A stretch of 64,000 nucleotides of DNA from Pirellulales bacterium (GCA_033762255.1 JANRLT010000044.1:124001-188000), one strand, 5' to 3'. Positions 1 to 9,761 are shown, counted from the stretch's first letter. Notes: a model not told the origin generated them from the letters alone. Program-made: numbers and translations.

Positions 1-1366
1 CCGTGATGAGTAGGGACAAGGGAATCGCCGTTAAAGTGATAAATGTCGTGCGCAAATTCAGCAAAAACAAGAATAGCACGATGACCACCAGCGCGGCCCC
101 GATCAGCATCGCTTCCTCGACATAGTAAATTCCTCGATCGATAAAAGTCTTTAATTGGAATAAATCCAAATTAACGACGATATCGGCGGGCAGCGTGGAT
201 TCCAGTTCCCGCAGGGCATTTTTAACCTGGTCCGTCAGGCGACGGGTGTCGGCGTGGGGCTGTTTGACGATGGTGACCACCACGCCGGCATATCCGTCAA
301 TGCCGGCGTCGCCCCGTTTGGGGGCGGGCCCCTCCTGCACCTCGGCGACGTTTCGCAGCAATAGCGTTCGACCGGAGTTGACCTTGATCGGAATTTCCAA
401 CAGATCGGCGATGACCTGGGGTGGCTGCGGACCCAGCCGCCCAATAATTCGCACGGGGCGTTCCGTCTGGCCTTCTTCCAAAAATCCACCGCTTGTATTA
501 AGGTTATTAGCCTTGAGGGCGGTCTCGATCTCCGTCAAGGAGACATTGTATTCCCGCAACTTTCCCGGATCGACTAAAACCTGATATTGCTTGACGTCAC
601 CCCCCATGATGATCACTTCCGCGATTCCCGGCAGCTTGAGCAAGCGGGGACGCAGGACCCAATCGGCAAATGACCGCAATTCCATGCGCCCTTTGAGTGG
701 CGAGGGAAAAGTGACCGTGTGCGCCGTTTCATTAATCTGAAATGTCGCGGTGGATCCCTGGGCGTTCTCGGACCAAATCGCATCGGAAATTGCTTGTTTT
801 TCCCAGTTTTCCGGAGCGTTTCGCGGTATGGTTTGCCAAACCCGCAGTTCGGGTTTTCCCTCTTTTACGGTACGCTCGGCCATTAGCCCGGCTGGCAAAA
901 GCGGTGCCAGTTCGCCTCCCCTGGGACCCGGTCGGCGATGCAACCCGACATGCAGGATTTGGCCCATGATCGAGGCCGGGGGGGTCATTTGGGGTCGAAT
1001 TCCCGGCGGCAGTGAGACCACCGCCAGGCGTTCCATGACCACTTGGCGGGCGTGGCGAATTTCCGTCCGCCAGTCGAATTCGATATAGACCACGTTCATT
1101 CCCTGGCTGGACTGGCTGCGAACCGCCTCAACCCCTGCTGCCCCCAAGAGCGCGGTCTCTAGCGGCGCGGTTACCAGTGTTTCGACTTCCTCTGGCGACA
1201 GTCCGGGACACTCGGTCAAAATAACCACGCGCGGGCGATCCAGATCGGGAAACACGTCGATTGGCATCACGGTCGTTAAGTAACCGCCATAAACCAGCAC
1301 GAGCAGGCACGCGGCCAAAACCAATCCACGATAGCGCAGCGCCTGGCGAATCACCGCATTTAACAT
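1..1366 (-). CDS. Heavy-metal efflux RND transporter, CusA/CzcA type (N-terminal part, cut by window edge)
   Basis: Inner-membrane proton-driven pump of a tripartite metal or cation efflux system. The frame opens with an ATG at 1366 and stays open to the window edge (455 residues seen). The first membrane helix is at about residues 14-32, followed by the typical PIDVFPDL and ECPGLSPEEVE stretch, the GDVKQYQVLVDPGKLREY block and, at the edge, the helix around LVVIVLFLFLLNLRTTF. Start 1366 is 8 bases after the stop of the adaptor gene, with AGGTGA as ribosome site, so the two are co-transcribed. Residues about 144-226 form an extra segment between the usual IMGQILHVGL and MELRSFADWV blocks. The rest of the protein, including later helices, lies outside the window. 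Substrate cannot be told from this part. Confidence 0.93.
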   Translation of the reverse strand, partial: MLNAVIRQALRYRGLVLAACLLVLVYGGYLTTVMPIDVFPDLDRPRVVILTECPGLSPEEVETLVTAPLETALLGAAGVEAVRSQSSQGMNVVYIEFDWRTEIRHARQVVMERLAVVSLPPGIRPQMTPPASIMGQILHVGLHRRPGPRGGELAPLLPAGLMAERTVKEGKPELRVWQTIPRNAPENWEKQAISDAIWSENAQGSTATFQINETAHTVTFPSPLKGRMELRSFADWVLRPRLLKLPGIAEVIIMGGDVKQYQVLVDPGKLREYNVSLTEIETALKANNLNTSGGFLEEGQTERPVRIIGRLGPQPPQVIADLLEIPIKVNSGRTLLLRNVAEVQEGPAPKRGDAGIDGYAGVVVTIVKQPHADTRRLTDQVKNALRELESTLPADIVVNLDLFQLKTFIDRGIYYVEEAMLIGAALVVIVLFLFLLNLRTTFITLTAIPLSLLIT

Positions 1367-1374
1367 AATGTCAC

Positions 1375-2844
1375 CTACTGTTTTCCTTCGTCTTCATTTT
1401 TATGCAGGCTGCCGTCGGCATGGATGTGATAGCCCTTGGGGATCTCGGAGGACCCTCCTTTTGCCTGTCGATTGAGCTGCGCCGCGGCCACCTGCACAAT
1501 CGCCGCGAGAGTAATCACTTGTTCTCCCTTGACGTATGTTGCCAAAGCGCCGTTGTTGTCAATCACCACTTGCTGTTGATCACGATGCAATACATGCACG
1601 CTTTTTCGCTCAAACGTGTTGGCGTTTTGGGTAAAGACATAAGCTTCTGGTCCATCAAAGACGACCGCTTCGGCGGGTAGCACAAACACGTTTTGCAATT
1701 TCTCCACCTGAAGCTTTACCAGTACTTTTTGACCTGGGCGAAATCTCCAGAGCAGGCGGGGCATCTCCCCCTGGAGAATCGTCTTGGATTGATTCTCGAG
1801 GGGAATCAAAAATGAAAACGTCCGGGAGTCGGCGTCAATCGTATTTGCCAAATAACTGATTCGAGGCGTTTGGTCCAACCGGGGCCATTCGGCCTCTGGA
1901 TCTTCTTGAAAATCGATCTCCACCGGCCAGCCCCGCTCGACATTTCTTTCCAGGATGGCTGTTTCATCGCGAAATGCCCGCCCCTCAATGGCCAATAACC
2001 GATGATTTGATAGGTGGCATAACGCCTGCCCAGCCGCAACTTGCTGGCCTAGCTCCACCCGTAGTTCCTGCACCTCGTACGCCCAGTTCGTATCGTTGGG
2101 CCTGTTTTGATCTGGTTCTGGGGCTGAATTTTGGCTTAAAGGGGGAGCGTCTTTCGCGGTTTCCGTCGGTGAAAGGGTGGCTGGTTCGGGGACTAAGATG
2201 GAAATCTCGTTCAGTAATTTACCTTGGGTAATGCCGACAATTTGATCGGGCGTAAACCCGCGATTCAAAAGCTCGAGCCGGTAAGCCGTGGCCGCTGTCT
2301 TCAACCTGGCAATTTCGTTCTCCACCTCAATCAATTTAGCCTGCGAAATACCCATTCCGCCCGCGGCCAACCGCTTTTGTCGGGCAACGGCTAATTCAAT
2401 TTCCTGGCTAACCTTAAATAGTTCCGACTGTGTTTCCTGCAAAGATTCGCTAGCCAACCGGAGTGTCATTAACACATCACCCTGGCGGACGGTATCGCCG
2501 GGAAAATGCGCGATGCGACTGACAATGCCGGCTCCCGGCGCGACAATTTCGCGGTCGCTTACTCCAGGTCGATCCACGATCATGCCGGGAATGGAAATCG
2601 TTTTCCAATAAGACCCTGCCACCAGACGGTTAGTGGTTATCTGGAGATTTTTTTGCGCTTGGTCCCCGACGATAAATTTAGCAATCGCCGGGGAAGCTTT
2701 CGCCATCGAATCACTGGCCGGGCCAACGCTTTCTTTGGCCGTTGGCGGCAACCACTCTGCCTGATAAAAATACCCGGCGATTCCAATCCCCGACAGCAGG
2801 CTGGCAATCAGCAACATTCGCCAATAGTAATAAGATGGATTCAT
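1375..2844 (-). CDS. Efflux RND transporter periplasmic adaptor subunit (HlyD/CusB family)
   Basis: Membrane-fusion protein linking the RND pump to an outer-membrane channel. The 489-residue protein starts with a signal-anchor (hydrophobic residues about 9-27). It then has a barrel-sandwich half (EIVAPGAGIVSRI, near residue 100), a coiled-coil hairpin rich in E, Q and K (about 125-195), the second lipoyl half (ELRVELGQQVAAGQALCHL, near 260) and a beta-barrel region ending in FVLPAEAVVFDGPEAYVF. The pump gene follows after 8 bases, so this is the first visible gene of an efflux operon. No outer-membrane factor is seen in the window; it may lie left of the edge. Confidence 0.9.
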   Translation of the reverse strand: MNPSYYYWRMLLIASLLSGIGIAGYFYQAEWLPPTAKESVGPASDSMAKASPAIAKFIVGDQAQKNLQITTNRLVAGSYWKTISIPGMIVDRPGVSDREIVAPGAGIVSRIAHFPGDTVRQGDVLMTLRLASESLQETQSELFKVSQEIELAVARQKRLAAGGMGISQAKLIEVENEIARLKTAATAYRLELLNRGFTPDQIVGITQGKLLNEISILVPEPATLSPTETAKDAPPLSQNSAPEPDQNRPNDTNWAYEVQELRVELGQQVAAGQALCHLSNHRLLAIEGRAFRDETAILERNVERGWPVEIDFQEDPEAEWPRLDQTPRISYLANTIDADSRTFSFLIPLENQSKTILQGEMPRLLWRFRPGQKVLVKLQVEKLQNVFVLPAEAVVFDGPEAYVFTQNANTFERKSVHVLHRDQQQVVIDNNGALATYVKGEQVITLAAIVQVAAAQLNRQAKGGSSEIPKGYHIHADGSLHKNEDEGKQ

Positions 2845-3222
2845 CGATCTTTCGCGGTGAAGCGGAAAAGTAACCTGAATTGAAACAACCTGTGCTGTCC
2901 GTCCGAAATGCTTTCAAGAGTAAAACGCGATACGAGCGTTCGAGTATTGCAAAAATCGCTTGCCAGCGCCGCGCGAACCCAATTTCCCTGCGACCGCCAT
3001 CGAGCCTAAGAAATCATGGGTCTTCTGTTTTAGCGACGTTTTTTCTGCGGAATTACAAAATAAATCGCTAGCCAACGGCGGGAGCGGCCGTAAGCATGGA
3101 TTTGCGTCCCGCGGCTGATCAGTCCCACTTAAGCCGGTTGCTTTGACAGCACAGAGGCCAGTATTTTACCCCGGGACATATGTGCAAAACGCCAACTCCA
3201 CCAGGCTATGGCATAGCCGGGA
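2845..3222. other. Intergenic region upstream of the efflux operon
   Basis: About 380 bases between the adaptor gene and the histidine-rich gene, both on the minus strand. I see no convincing coding frame, tRNA or clear terminator. The promoter of the efflux operon is likely to lie here or upstream of the histidine-rich gene. Confidence 0.4.
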
Positions 3223-3768
3223 CTAAATGCGGAGAGACCGCAATTCTAAGAAGCGCGCGCAGTGAGGCGCGCAAAGTTTATTCGTAGAGACGATATCGAA
3301 AATCAATGGTTGGCCAGGGGCAATGCTGGGAAAACCACCCCGGCAGGCAACGTCCATGCTAATGGCACGGGATAAAACATCATCAATCCCCTTTACTTTG
3401 GCCGTCGGACGGCAGAGCGAATTGATTGGAAAATAAATCGCGTCATCATCATGGCACAAAAAATGATCCAATTCGGCGAGAGCAGCCGATCGCTCATCAG
3501 CCAGCATGCTATCTGTGGATTCGTCATCAACGGCAAACGTTGATTGCGAACTGGAATTGTGTTGCCGGGTTCCCCGCCTGCCAAAATCATGCTGATGCCC
3601 ATGCTCCCGTTCGTGGGCGTGCCAATCTCCCATCAGCCAAGAAAGATGAATATGCGGTGCCTGATGCGCGGTCGAGTCAGGCAGGCCCCCGTGGATGTGG
3701 GCGGACTGGACCAATTGACCACAGAGGAACCCGATCCAGGCGAGAATAGCTAACAATCTAATGATCAT
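3223..3768 (-). CDS. Histidine-rich exported hypothetical protein upstream of metal-efflux genes
   Basis: A frame of 181 residues from ATG 3768; a longer frame reaches 3864, but the ATG at 3768 places a signal-peptide-like stretch (IIRLLAILAWIGFLCGQLV) at the very N-terminus. The mature part carries dense histidines (HIHGG, HAHEREHGHQHD) and several Cys near the C-terminus. Such clusters bind transition metals in many exported proteins, and the gene points the same way as the efflux genes 380 bases downstream, so a role as periplasmic metal binder or sensor accessory is an inference. I do not recognise the family. No clear ribosome site is visible. Confidence 0.6.
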   Translation of the reverse strand: MIIRLLAILAWIGFLCGQLVQSAHIHGGLPDSTAHQAPHIHLSWLMGDWHAHEREHGHQHDFGRRGTRQHNSSSQSTFAVDDESTDSMLADERSAALAELDHFLCHDDDAIYFPINSLCRPTAKVKGIDDVLSRAISMDVACRGGFPSIAPGQPLIFDIVSTNKLCAPHCARFLELRSLRI

Positions 3769-4364
3769 AAATTGGGCTTTACTTTTTTCCTGCTTGCGGA
3801 TTTTCCAAGTTCCGCTGATTAAAAAAGCATTTCTTCCGCCATGCCAGCAAATGTTTGAACTCACATTCTAGTATCACTGTTTTTTAGTGTTTAATCTACG
3901 TCATTTTACTGACAACCCGCGTTTCTCGTCTTTTTGAATTATTAATATTGACTTTTCCCCTCACGGGGGTTGGCATGAAACAGCCATCCATCAAAACAGA
4001 GGGCTACTCGCAAAAAAGATAAATCATTAAATCCAAATGCATTTTAAGAATCTTTAAAACAGTAAAATAGCATAATCCACAAGCCAGTATTGGCTACCGT
4101 CTAGGCCCGCCAAACATACGTTACTAATAAAAAAGCCAAGCATTTCTCACAATTCGTGCGCCCAATTGAGGACATTTTTGTACTTTTTGTTTACGCTAGC
4201 TGAAGTGAATTTCACTTGTGATGTGGGAGTAGCTAGTGGAAACGCAAGGCAAGAATGGGCCTTGGCTTTGATAGAAATGACTCTGTTCAACAGTTCATTC
4301 TGGATTAGTCGGCATAGCCCCATATTTGCCTCATCGGGCCTTTTTTTGACAATTCTGGGGATTT
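3769..4364. other. AT-rich intergenic region between divergent genes
   Basis: About 600 bases between the minus-strand histidine-rich gene and the plus-strand sugar dehydrogenase. It is visibly richer in A and T than its surroundings. A frame that starts near 4166 and runs into the next gene shows no family features. The region presumably carries two divergent promoters; I could not define them. Confidence 0.4.
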
Positions 4365-5939
4365 ATGTCATCGAATCATTGGGGACGCGGACTGGCGGCA
4401 TCGGTCATTTCTTTTGCAATTGCTTGCATTGGTCAATTTCCCGCTTACGGCCAGGACCTGCTGAACGATAACATCCCTTTTGCCGCTTATAATTTGAAAT
4501 TGCGCCCCTATGTGACCATGCCCAATGGGCAGCGGAACATCATCTCCATGACGACGCGGCCGGACGATGACCGGTTGTATGTTACCACCCAAGAAGGCAA
4601 GATCTTTGCCGTGGAAGAAAACGCCCAGGGTCAGACGCAACTGGTCGAGTGGTTCAACATGCGGGCCGCGGTGCAGGCGGCCACGGGCCGGGACCTGAAT
4701 TACCAAAATTTTGCGCATGGAGGCTTGCGGAATGTCTCTTTTCACCCAGAATTTGCAACCAACGGCAAGTTTTATACCTCCGCCATGGAAAACCGTCCCG
4801 CCAACACCGCCGGACATAACTATCTGGGCAATAGCGTCAGCAATGTCGCCGCCGATAGCGCAGTGGTGGAATGGACCTACAACCACCAAACAGGCCAGGT
4901 TGTCACCAATAGCTACCGCGAGTTGTTTCGCGTGAACATGCCGGTCTATGACCACCCGGTCAAGCAGATGAAGTTTAACAAGCATGCCGTGCCGGGGGAT
5001 GAGGATTACGGCAAGTTGTATATCACCCATGGCGATGCCAGCGTCCAGTCGGCCACGGCGGGAGGGGGCCAAAACCGCAACGACGCCCTGGGGAAGGTCC
5101 TGCGGATTGACCCGCTACAGGCCGGCAACCAGCGCTACACCACGCCGGGGAATCCTTTTAATAATGATCCAAGTACCCTGGACGAAATTTACGCCCTCGG
5201 CTTTCGCAATCCGCATAATTTGGCCTTTGCCAAGGATGCCACCAATCAATCCAAACTGATCGTAGTCGATATCGGCCGCGATAATATGGAAGAGGTCAAC
5301 CTGATCGAAGCTGGGGGGAATTATGGCTGGTCCAATCGCGAAGGGACGTTTGTCCATCTGCCGGGCGGGGGGTACATCAATGGCGTCGCCCCGCTCCCCG
5401 CTAATGAGGCCAGCCTGGGCTATATTTATCCCGCGGCGCAGTTTGACCACGACGCCATCACCGGCCAGGGATTTGTGGGCGTGGCGGTCGCTGGCTCGCA
5501 CGTGATTGCCAACGGCAGCGATCCCAATCTGCAGGGGCAGTACATCTTTGGCGATTTTGGCCAAACGGGCAAAATTTACACCGCCAAGTTTGACGACATG
5601 CTGGACGCCGTGACCAAGCTGGACCCGCTGGATCCCACGCGGGACCATCCCTCGGAACTGACCCAAGCGCCGATTAGCCAATTGCGGTTGGAATTTGACC
5701 ATGACAACAATCCCCTGACCCCGGCGCTGCTGCACGACACATTCACGTCGTTGATTGGAAACTCTCGCACTGATTTGCGGTTTGGCGAAGGGGACGCGGG
5801 GGAATTGTATTTGTCCAGCAAGCGGAATGGCACGATCTATCTGGCGACCAACACGGTGCCGGAACCTTCGGCGCTGGCGCTGGTTGCTTTCGCGTTGTGT
5901 GCAGGAACTGTTGCCCGAAAATCCTGGTTAAAAAAGTAG
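4365..5939 (+). CDS. PQQ-dependent sugar dehydrogenase-like protein (glucose/sorbosone dehydrogenase family) with PEP-CTERM anchor
   Basis: A 524-residue exported beta-propeller oxidoreductase-like protein. The signal peptide covers about residues 10-29 (cleavage near AYGQ). The propeller shows family motifs: DDRLYVTTQEGKI, NVSFHPEFATNGKFYTS, DALGKVLRIDPL, DEIYALGFRNPHNLAF and EVNLIEAGGNYGWSNREG. The last 27 residues are a PEP-CTERM sorting signal (VPEPSALALVAFALCAGT, then a basic tail), implying surface anchoring through an exosortase system. The soluble members of this family oxidise sugars with PQQ; whether this one binds PQQ is not shown. It stands alone, with no neighbour on the same strand within 1 kb. 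Confidence 0.88.
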   Translation: MSSNHWGRGLAASVISFAIACIGQFPAYGQDLLNDNIPFAAYNLKLRPYVTMPNGQRNIISMTTRPDDDRLYVTTQEGKIFAVEENAQGQTQLVEWFNMRAAVQAATGRDLNYQNFAHGGLRNVSFHPEFATNGKFYTSAMENRPANTAGHNYLGNSVSNVAADSAVVEWTYNHQTGQVVTNSYRELFRVNMPVYDHPVKQMKFNKHAVPGDEDYGKLYITHGDASVQSATAGGGQNRNDALGKVLRIDPLQAGNQRYTTPGNPFNNDPSTLDEIYALGFRNPHNLAFAKDATNQSKLIVVDIGRDNMEEVNLIEAGGNYGWSNREGTFVHLPGGGYINGVAPLPANEASLGYIYPAAQFDHDAITGQGFVGVAVAGSHVIANGSDPNLQGQYIFGDFGQTGKIYTAKFDDMLDAVTKLDPLDPTRDHPSELTQAPISQLRLEFDHDNNPLTPALLHDTFTSLIGNSRTDLRFGEGDAGELYLSSKRNGTIYLATNTVPEPSALALVAFALCAGTVARKSWLKK

Positions 5940-6130
5940 GTCCTGTCCGCCGGACTGGACTTCTGCAATTGGAAATTATGGTAGCTCCCACATCTATTAG
6001 GGCTTGAGTGTGCGGGCAATTTCCAAATGCTTCTCACTATCCATGGTTTGCTCGCCCAACCATCACACATTCTTTTTATCGCGCTACGCACCAAGGGGGC
6101 AGAATTTACTAGCGCACAGCTTACTATGGG

Positions 6131-6685
6131 CTATCTGTTTTCCCGCTGGCTGTCAATTTCGGCCAGCATGTCCCGCACTTGCAGGCAGTCTTTTACGCCC
6201 GGAATTGACAAATTGTCATTTCGACCGGTGGTTGACATTTGCAGCGACTCGATCTGAAACAGTCGCATAAAGTAGCTTTGAGAGACGGTGTAATCCACAA
6301 TCGAGCGAAAATGCAATTTGCGGTCGGTGAAAATTTCCGAGTGTTGGCGAATGCGCAAGAATGCTCCTTCCACCGTGAGGGACAGAGTGTAGGCGTAGCG
6401 CGCGCAATAAAAATACACACATCCAAAGTACCCACTTAAGGCGATTAACAGTGATATACCCACCCCTGTGCCGATGCACCTCAGCACAAAGAGTAGGGTG
6501 TCGAAGTTGAACTCGCCGGTTCGTTCAAGCGTTTTGATACTGCTGGTAAAGCCTATCAAAGCGCCAAAGATCAACAGCGGAGTGAAATAGAATAAATATT
6601 TTACACGCAGATACTTTCTCAAACGGTCGCGATCAATTTCAATCGTCAGGTTTTCCGGATACGGGATGTCAGTTTGAGTGTTCAT
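6131..6685 (-). CDS. Bacterial PH-domain membrane protein (YdbT/DUF304-like)
   Basis: From ATG 6685 the protein is 184 residues. An upstream extension to 6769 would use TTG and adds an unconvincing leader. Two membrane segments (about 30-50 and 68-98 of the trimmed protein) are followed by a beta-rich domain with the pattern TLSLTVEGAFLRIRQ, LHFRSIVDYTVSQSYFMRLF, IESLQMSTTG and a final helix CLQVRDMLAEI. That order fits bacterial PH-like domains, in which membrane helices precede a PH fold. The function is unknown. It is monocistronic and divergent from the hydrolase gene to the right. Confidence 0.6.
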   Translation of the reverse strand: MNTQTDIPYPENLTIEIDRDRLRKYLRVKYLFYFTPLLIFGALIGFTSSIKTLERTGEFNFDTLLFVLRCIGTGVGISLLIALSGYFGCVYFYCARYAYTLSLTVEGAFLRIRQHSEIFTDRKLHFRSIVDYTVSQSYFMRLFQIESLQMSTTGRNDNLSIPGVKDCLQVRDMLAEIDSQRENR

Positions 6686-6947
6686 GTTTTTACAAGTGTT
6701 GTTCCGATCAAAAGCAAATGGCTTTCCCGTGTATTCGCGGAATTTCTTCAAATATTTCGACAATTCCAACCCTCGGTTTTCGTTTTAACCGTAACAACGC
6801 ATTTTTAACGGCTCTTTCGTCGCAAATCGTAGTTCAGCCAAGGCTCCCTTGTCTCTCCCGCAAGGCCGCGGCACAATGAGTTTTTCTGGGGAGGTATTCT
6901 CCCGGTCATTTCCCGCTGGGCTATCCTTTGACTTTCGCGTGTGCCTG

Positions 6948-8240
6948 ATGAACAATTTACCCGTGCGGCTTTTCCTGGCTTGCGTCGGCTTGTTGGGCGG
7001 GAGTCTCTGCCTGTGGGGCGCCGATGACGTGTTGACCCGCACGTATCCCGGGTCCGACAAACCGGGGGAACTGACCTGCGAGGCCAACTATTACCTCTGG
7101 CTGCCGCCAAACGCCAAAACGATTCGCGGGATCATCGTTCATCAGCATGGCTGCGGCGACGGGGCGGAACGGGGCTGTCTCGAAGCCGCCCGCGATCAAC
7201 ACTGGCGGGCACTTGCCGCCAAGTGGGACTGCGCGCTCCTGGGTACGTCCTATCGCGCGGGGGACGCCAACTGCGCCGCCTGGTCCGACCCGGCCCGCGG
7301 CTCGCAGGCGCGATTTTTACAGGCACTAAGCGACTTTGCCGCCAATACCAAACATCCGGAACTGGCCACGGCCCCCTGGTGTCTGTGGGGGCATAGTGGC
7401 GGAGCATGGTGGGCCAGCAATATGCTAGCGCGGCAGCCAGAGCGGTGCGTGGCCGTCTGGCTGCGCAGCGGGAGCGCTTTTGGCCCGCCACGGGAGGACA
7501 AGCAGCAAGCCCCGGCCGTGCCGGAGGCCGCCTACCGCGTGCCCGTGATGTGCAATCCGGGTGAAAAGGAACGCAACGACGAACGATTTCATAATGCTTA
7601 CAATGCAAATGCGTTTATGTTTGTCGAATGGCGAAAACAAGGGGCGCTGATCGGCTTTGCCGCGGAGCCAAATTGCAACCACGAGTGCGGCCAGTCCCGG
7701 TACCTGGCCATTCCCTGGTTCGACGCGATCCTGGCCGCCCGGTTGCCAGATAAACCAACCGAGCCGCTGAAAACGATCGCCGAGCATACTGGCTGGTTAG
7801 CCCCTTTCGGTAGTTGCATTGCGGTTCCCCCCGACAAGTACACCGGGGATATGGCGCATTCGATATGGCTCCCAAATTCCGCCATCGCCCAAAAGTGGTG
7901 CGAATATGTGCAAAGCGGGTCGGTCAGCGACACCACTCCGCCACCGCCTCCGGCCAATGTCAAGCTGGCCGGGAAATTACTTTCCTGGCGGGCGGACGCC
8001 GACCTGGATAGCGGCTTGCGGGGATTTAGTATCTTGCAAAATGGAAAGGAAATCGCCCGTCTGCCTGAAAAGCAAGAGTCAACCACCCTCTTTCAAGGAT
8101 TGACCTATCACGACACACCCCTGCAGCCCTGTCCCGTCATGGAATACACCCTGGCGGATCCCACGGGTGAAATCCGCCTGATCAGCCACAACACCGTCGG
8201 CCTAGCGTCAGAACCAAGCTTGCCCGCCCTACGGGACTAG
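6948..8240 (+). CDS. Secreted alpha/beta hydrolase
   Basis: A 430-residue protein from ATG 6948, chosen because the signal peptide (PVRLFLACVGLLGGSLCLWGA) then sits at the N-terminus; in-frame starts further upstream add a leader without features. The nucleophile elbow GHSGGAWW places the likely catalytic Ser at residue 150; the oxyanion region is near VHQHGCGDG. Eight or more Cys suggest disulfides in the exported form. A fibronectin-like tail follows a PPPPP linker near residue 350 (NVKLAGKLLSWRADADLDSGLRGF). Esterase or carbohydrate esterase activity is plausible, but the substrate is not indicated by the neighbours. Confidence 0.72.
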   Translation: MNNLPVRLFLACVGLLGGSLCLWGADDVLTRTYPGSDKPGELTCEANYYLWLPPNAKTIRGIIVHQHGCGDGAERGCLEAARDQHWRALAAKWDCALLGTSYRAGDANCAAWSDPARGSQARFLQALSDFAANTKHPELATAPWCLWGHSGGAWWASNMLARQPERCVAVWLRSGSAFGPPREDKQQAPAVPEAAYRVPVMCNPGEKERNDERFHNAYNANAFMFVEWRKQGALIGFAAEPNCNHECGQSRYLAIPWFDAILAARLPDKPTEPLKTIAEHTGWLAPFGSCIAVPPDKYTGDMAHSIWLPNSAIAQKWCEYVQSGSVSDTTPPPPPANVKLAGKLLSWRADADLDSGLRGFSILQNGKEIARLPEKQESTTLFQGLTYHDTPLQPCPVMEYTLADPTGEIRLISHNTVGLASEPSLPALRD

Positions 8241-8546
8241 GGTGGCTGATGACGGATACAACAGGCGGGAGAAGACAGGTGGGAGGCGGGACAAGCAATG
8301 GACAGAAATTTCACCATTTTTCGCTGCAAATTCCCCACGACCAATTCACGTCAAATTCCGAATGCAAAACCATTGCGGATGTACCGTAAACTCTTAAAAT
8401 TCGCTCAACTCCTCCAATTTAGCTGAACTTTTTGCCTAATTTGGGCGACTCAGGTTGTCAGGCCCGTCTTGCACAGGTAACAATGAATGAACCTGCGGCG
8501 GTATTTGCCAGCTCCCACTTTTAGCCCCCTTCGAGGGTTTCGTTTT
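8241..8546. other. Intergenic region with purine-rich tract
   Basis: Just behind the hydrolase stop (8243-8296) is a G/A-rich tract with GGCGGGAGAAG- and GGAGGCGGGA-like words. The rest holds no gene that I can support; it must contain the promoter of the squalene-oxidase-repeat gene. Confidence 0.45.
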
Positions 8547-9605
8547 ATGTTGCATCGACGTCAATTGTTGCAAAATACGTTAGGCGCGTTGGCCGCGGTT
8601 TCCGCCAGCGGCTTGGTGGGGGGATTGCCGACTGCTTCGGCCTACGACGAAAAGCAATACGAACGAATCGTGAATGGCGGGTGTGACTGGATCGCCAAAA
8701 CCCAAAGTAACTCCGGGGGCTGGACCGGTGCCCAAAGTTCTTACCCCACGGCCATGACCGCGCTCGCCGGAATGGCCCTTATTTGCCACGGCTCCACCAC
8801 CACCCAGGGGAAATACTCCGGCGCCTTGCGCAAATGCGTGGATTACCTTTGTGCCAAGTCCCGCTCCAATGGGCTGATCGGCGATCCCAAATCCGACGAC
8901 CGCTACACCTATGGGCATGGCTACGCGATGATGTTTCTCTCCCAAGTCCTCGGGGAGGAAGAAGACATTCAACGCCGCCAGGAATTGACCGAAGTGCTAA
9001 AGGCTTCCGTCAAGTTTTGCATTCAGGCGCAGACCTCTTCTGGCGGCTGGGGGTATGTGAGCGCCAAAGAGGGGGGGGACTTTGACGAAGGCTCCACCAC
9101 CATCACCCAGGTGCAGGGGTTGCGCGGCTGCCGGAACGCGGGAATTCCCGTGCCCAAGGAAGCGATCGACAAGGCGATCAAATACATTCAAAAGTGTACC
9201 TTGTCGGACGGGGGGGTACAGTACAGCGCCAAGACCGGCGGCGGGGGGCGGCCCCCGATCTCGGCGGCGGCGATTGCGTGCCTGTACAATGCCGGTGATT
9301 ATGACGACAAGCTGGTCCCCAAGATGCTAGAGTATGTGAAAAAGCATTATCAAAGCGTGGGGAGCGATAACGACGGGCACTGGCATTACGCCCATTATTA
9401 CTACGCGCAGGTTGTTTATCGCGAAGGGGGTAAGCTATGGCAGGAATACCGCGATAAGATGTACGTGCGGCTGATGAACGAGGCCAAGTCCGACGGCAAG
9501 GTGCATTACTGGGACCAGGGGTATATTGGCCCGATCTATACGACTTCGATCAACCTGACGATCTTGCAACTGGAAAAGGCGTACTTGCCGCTATATCAGC
9601 GGTAG
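8547..9605 (+). CDS. Exported prenyltransferase/squalene-oxidase-repeat protein
   Basis: A 352-residue protein from ATG 8547; an upstream start at 8487 would precede the signal with an odd leader. It begins LHRRQLLQNTLGALAAVSAS, a twin-arginine-like signal. The body is an alpha/alpha toroid built of repeats with Gly-Gly-Trp motifs (SNSGGWTG, SSGGWGYV, LSDGGVQYS), as in terpene cyclase and prenyltransferase beta-domain families. The acid-rich catalytic motif of true squalene-hopene cyclases (DxDDTA) is not seen, so a binding or structural role outside the cytoplasm is more likely than cyclase activity. Homologues of this layout are known to me from planctomycetes. It is monocistronic. Confidence 0.78.
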   Translation: MLHRRQLLQNTLGALAAVSASGLVGGLPTASAYDEKQYERIVNGGCDWIAKTQSNSGGWTGAQSSYPTAMTALAGMALICHGSTTTQGKYSGALRKCVDYLCAKSRSNGLIGDPKSDDRYTYGHGYAMMFLSQVLGEEEDIQRRQELTEVLKASVKFCIQAQTSSGGWGYVSAKEGGDFDEGSTTITQVQGLRGCRNAGIPVPKEAIDKAIKYIQKCTLSDGGVQYSAKTGGGGRPPISAAAIACLYNAGDYDDKLVPKMLEYVKKHYQSVGSDNDGHWHYAHYYYAQVVYREGGKLWQEYRDKMYVRLMNEAKSDGKVHYWDQGYIGPIYTTSINLTILQLEKAYLPLYQR

Positions 9606-9730
9606 GGAGAGTCAATTAAGAATTACGAATGAAGAATAGGGTGCCAAAATTTATTCTGTATTCAATATTTTTTGGTACCTGTCATTTACAATGCATCGGC
9701 ACTTCATTGCTAGGTCACATTGCCAGCAAA

Positions 9731-9761
9731 ACAAACGGCGGGGAAGCGAACTTCCCCGCCG
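9731..9761 (-). terminator. Rho-independent terminator of the GAPDH gene
   Basis: A perfect 11-bp stem (9736-9746 with 9751-9761) closed by a UUCG tetraloop when read on the minus strand, followed on that strand by TTTGTTTT. It begins about 41 bases after the GAPDH stop. The plus-strand reading also has a T-rich flank, so it may act on both strands. Confidence 0.88.

Noticed and set aside
4368-5072. Minus-strand frame of 234 codons
   Set aside because: Antisense of the PEP-CTERM sugar dehydrogenase.
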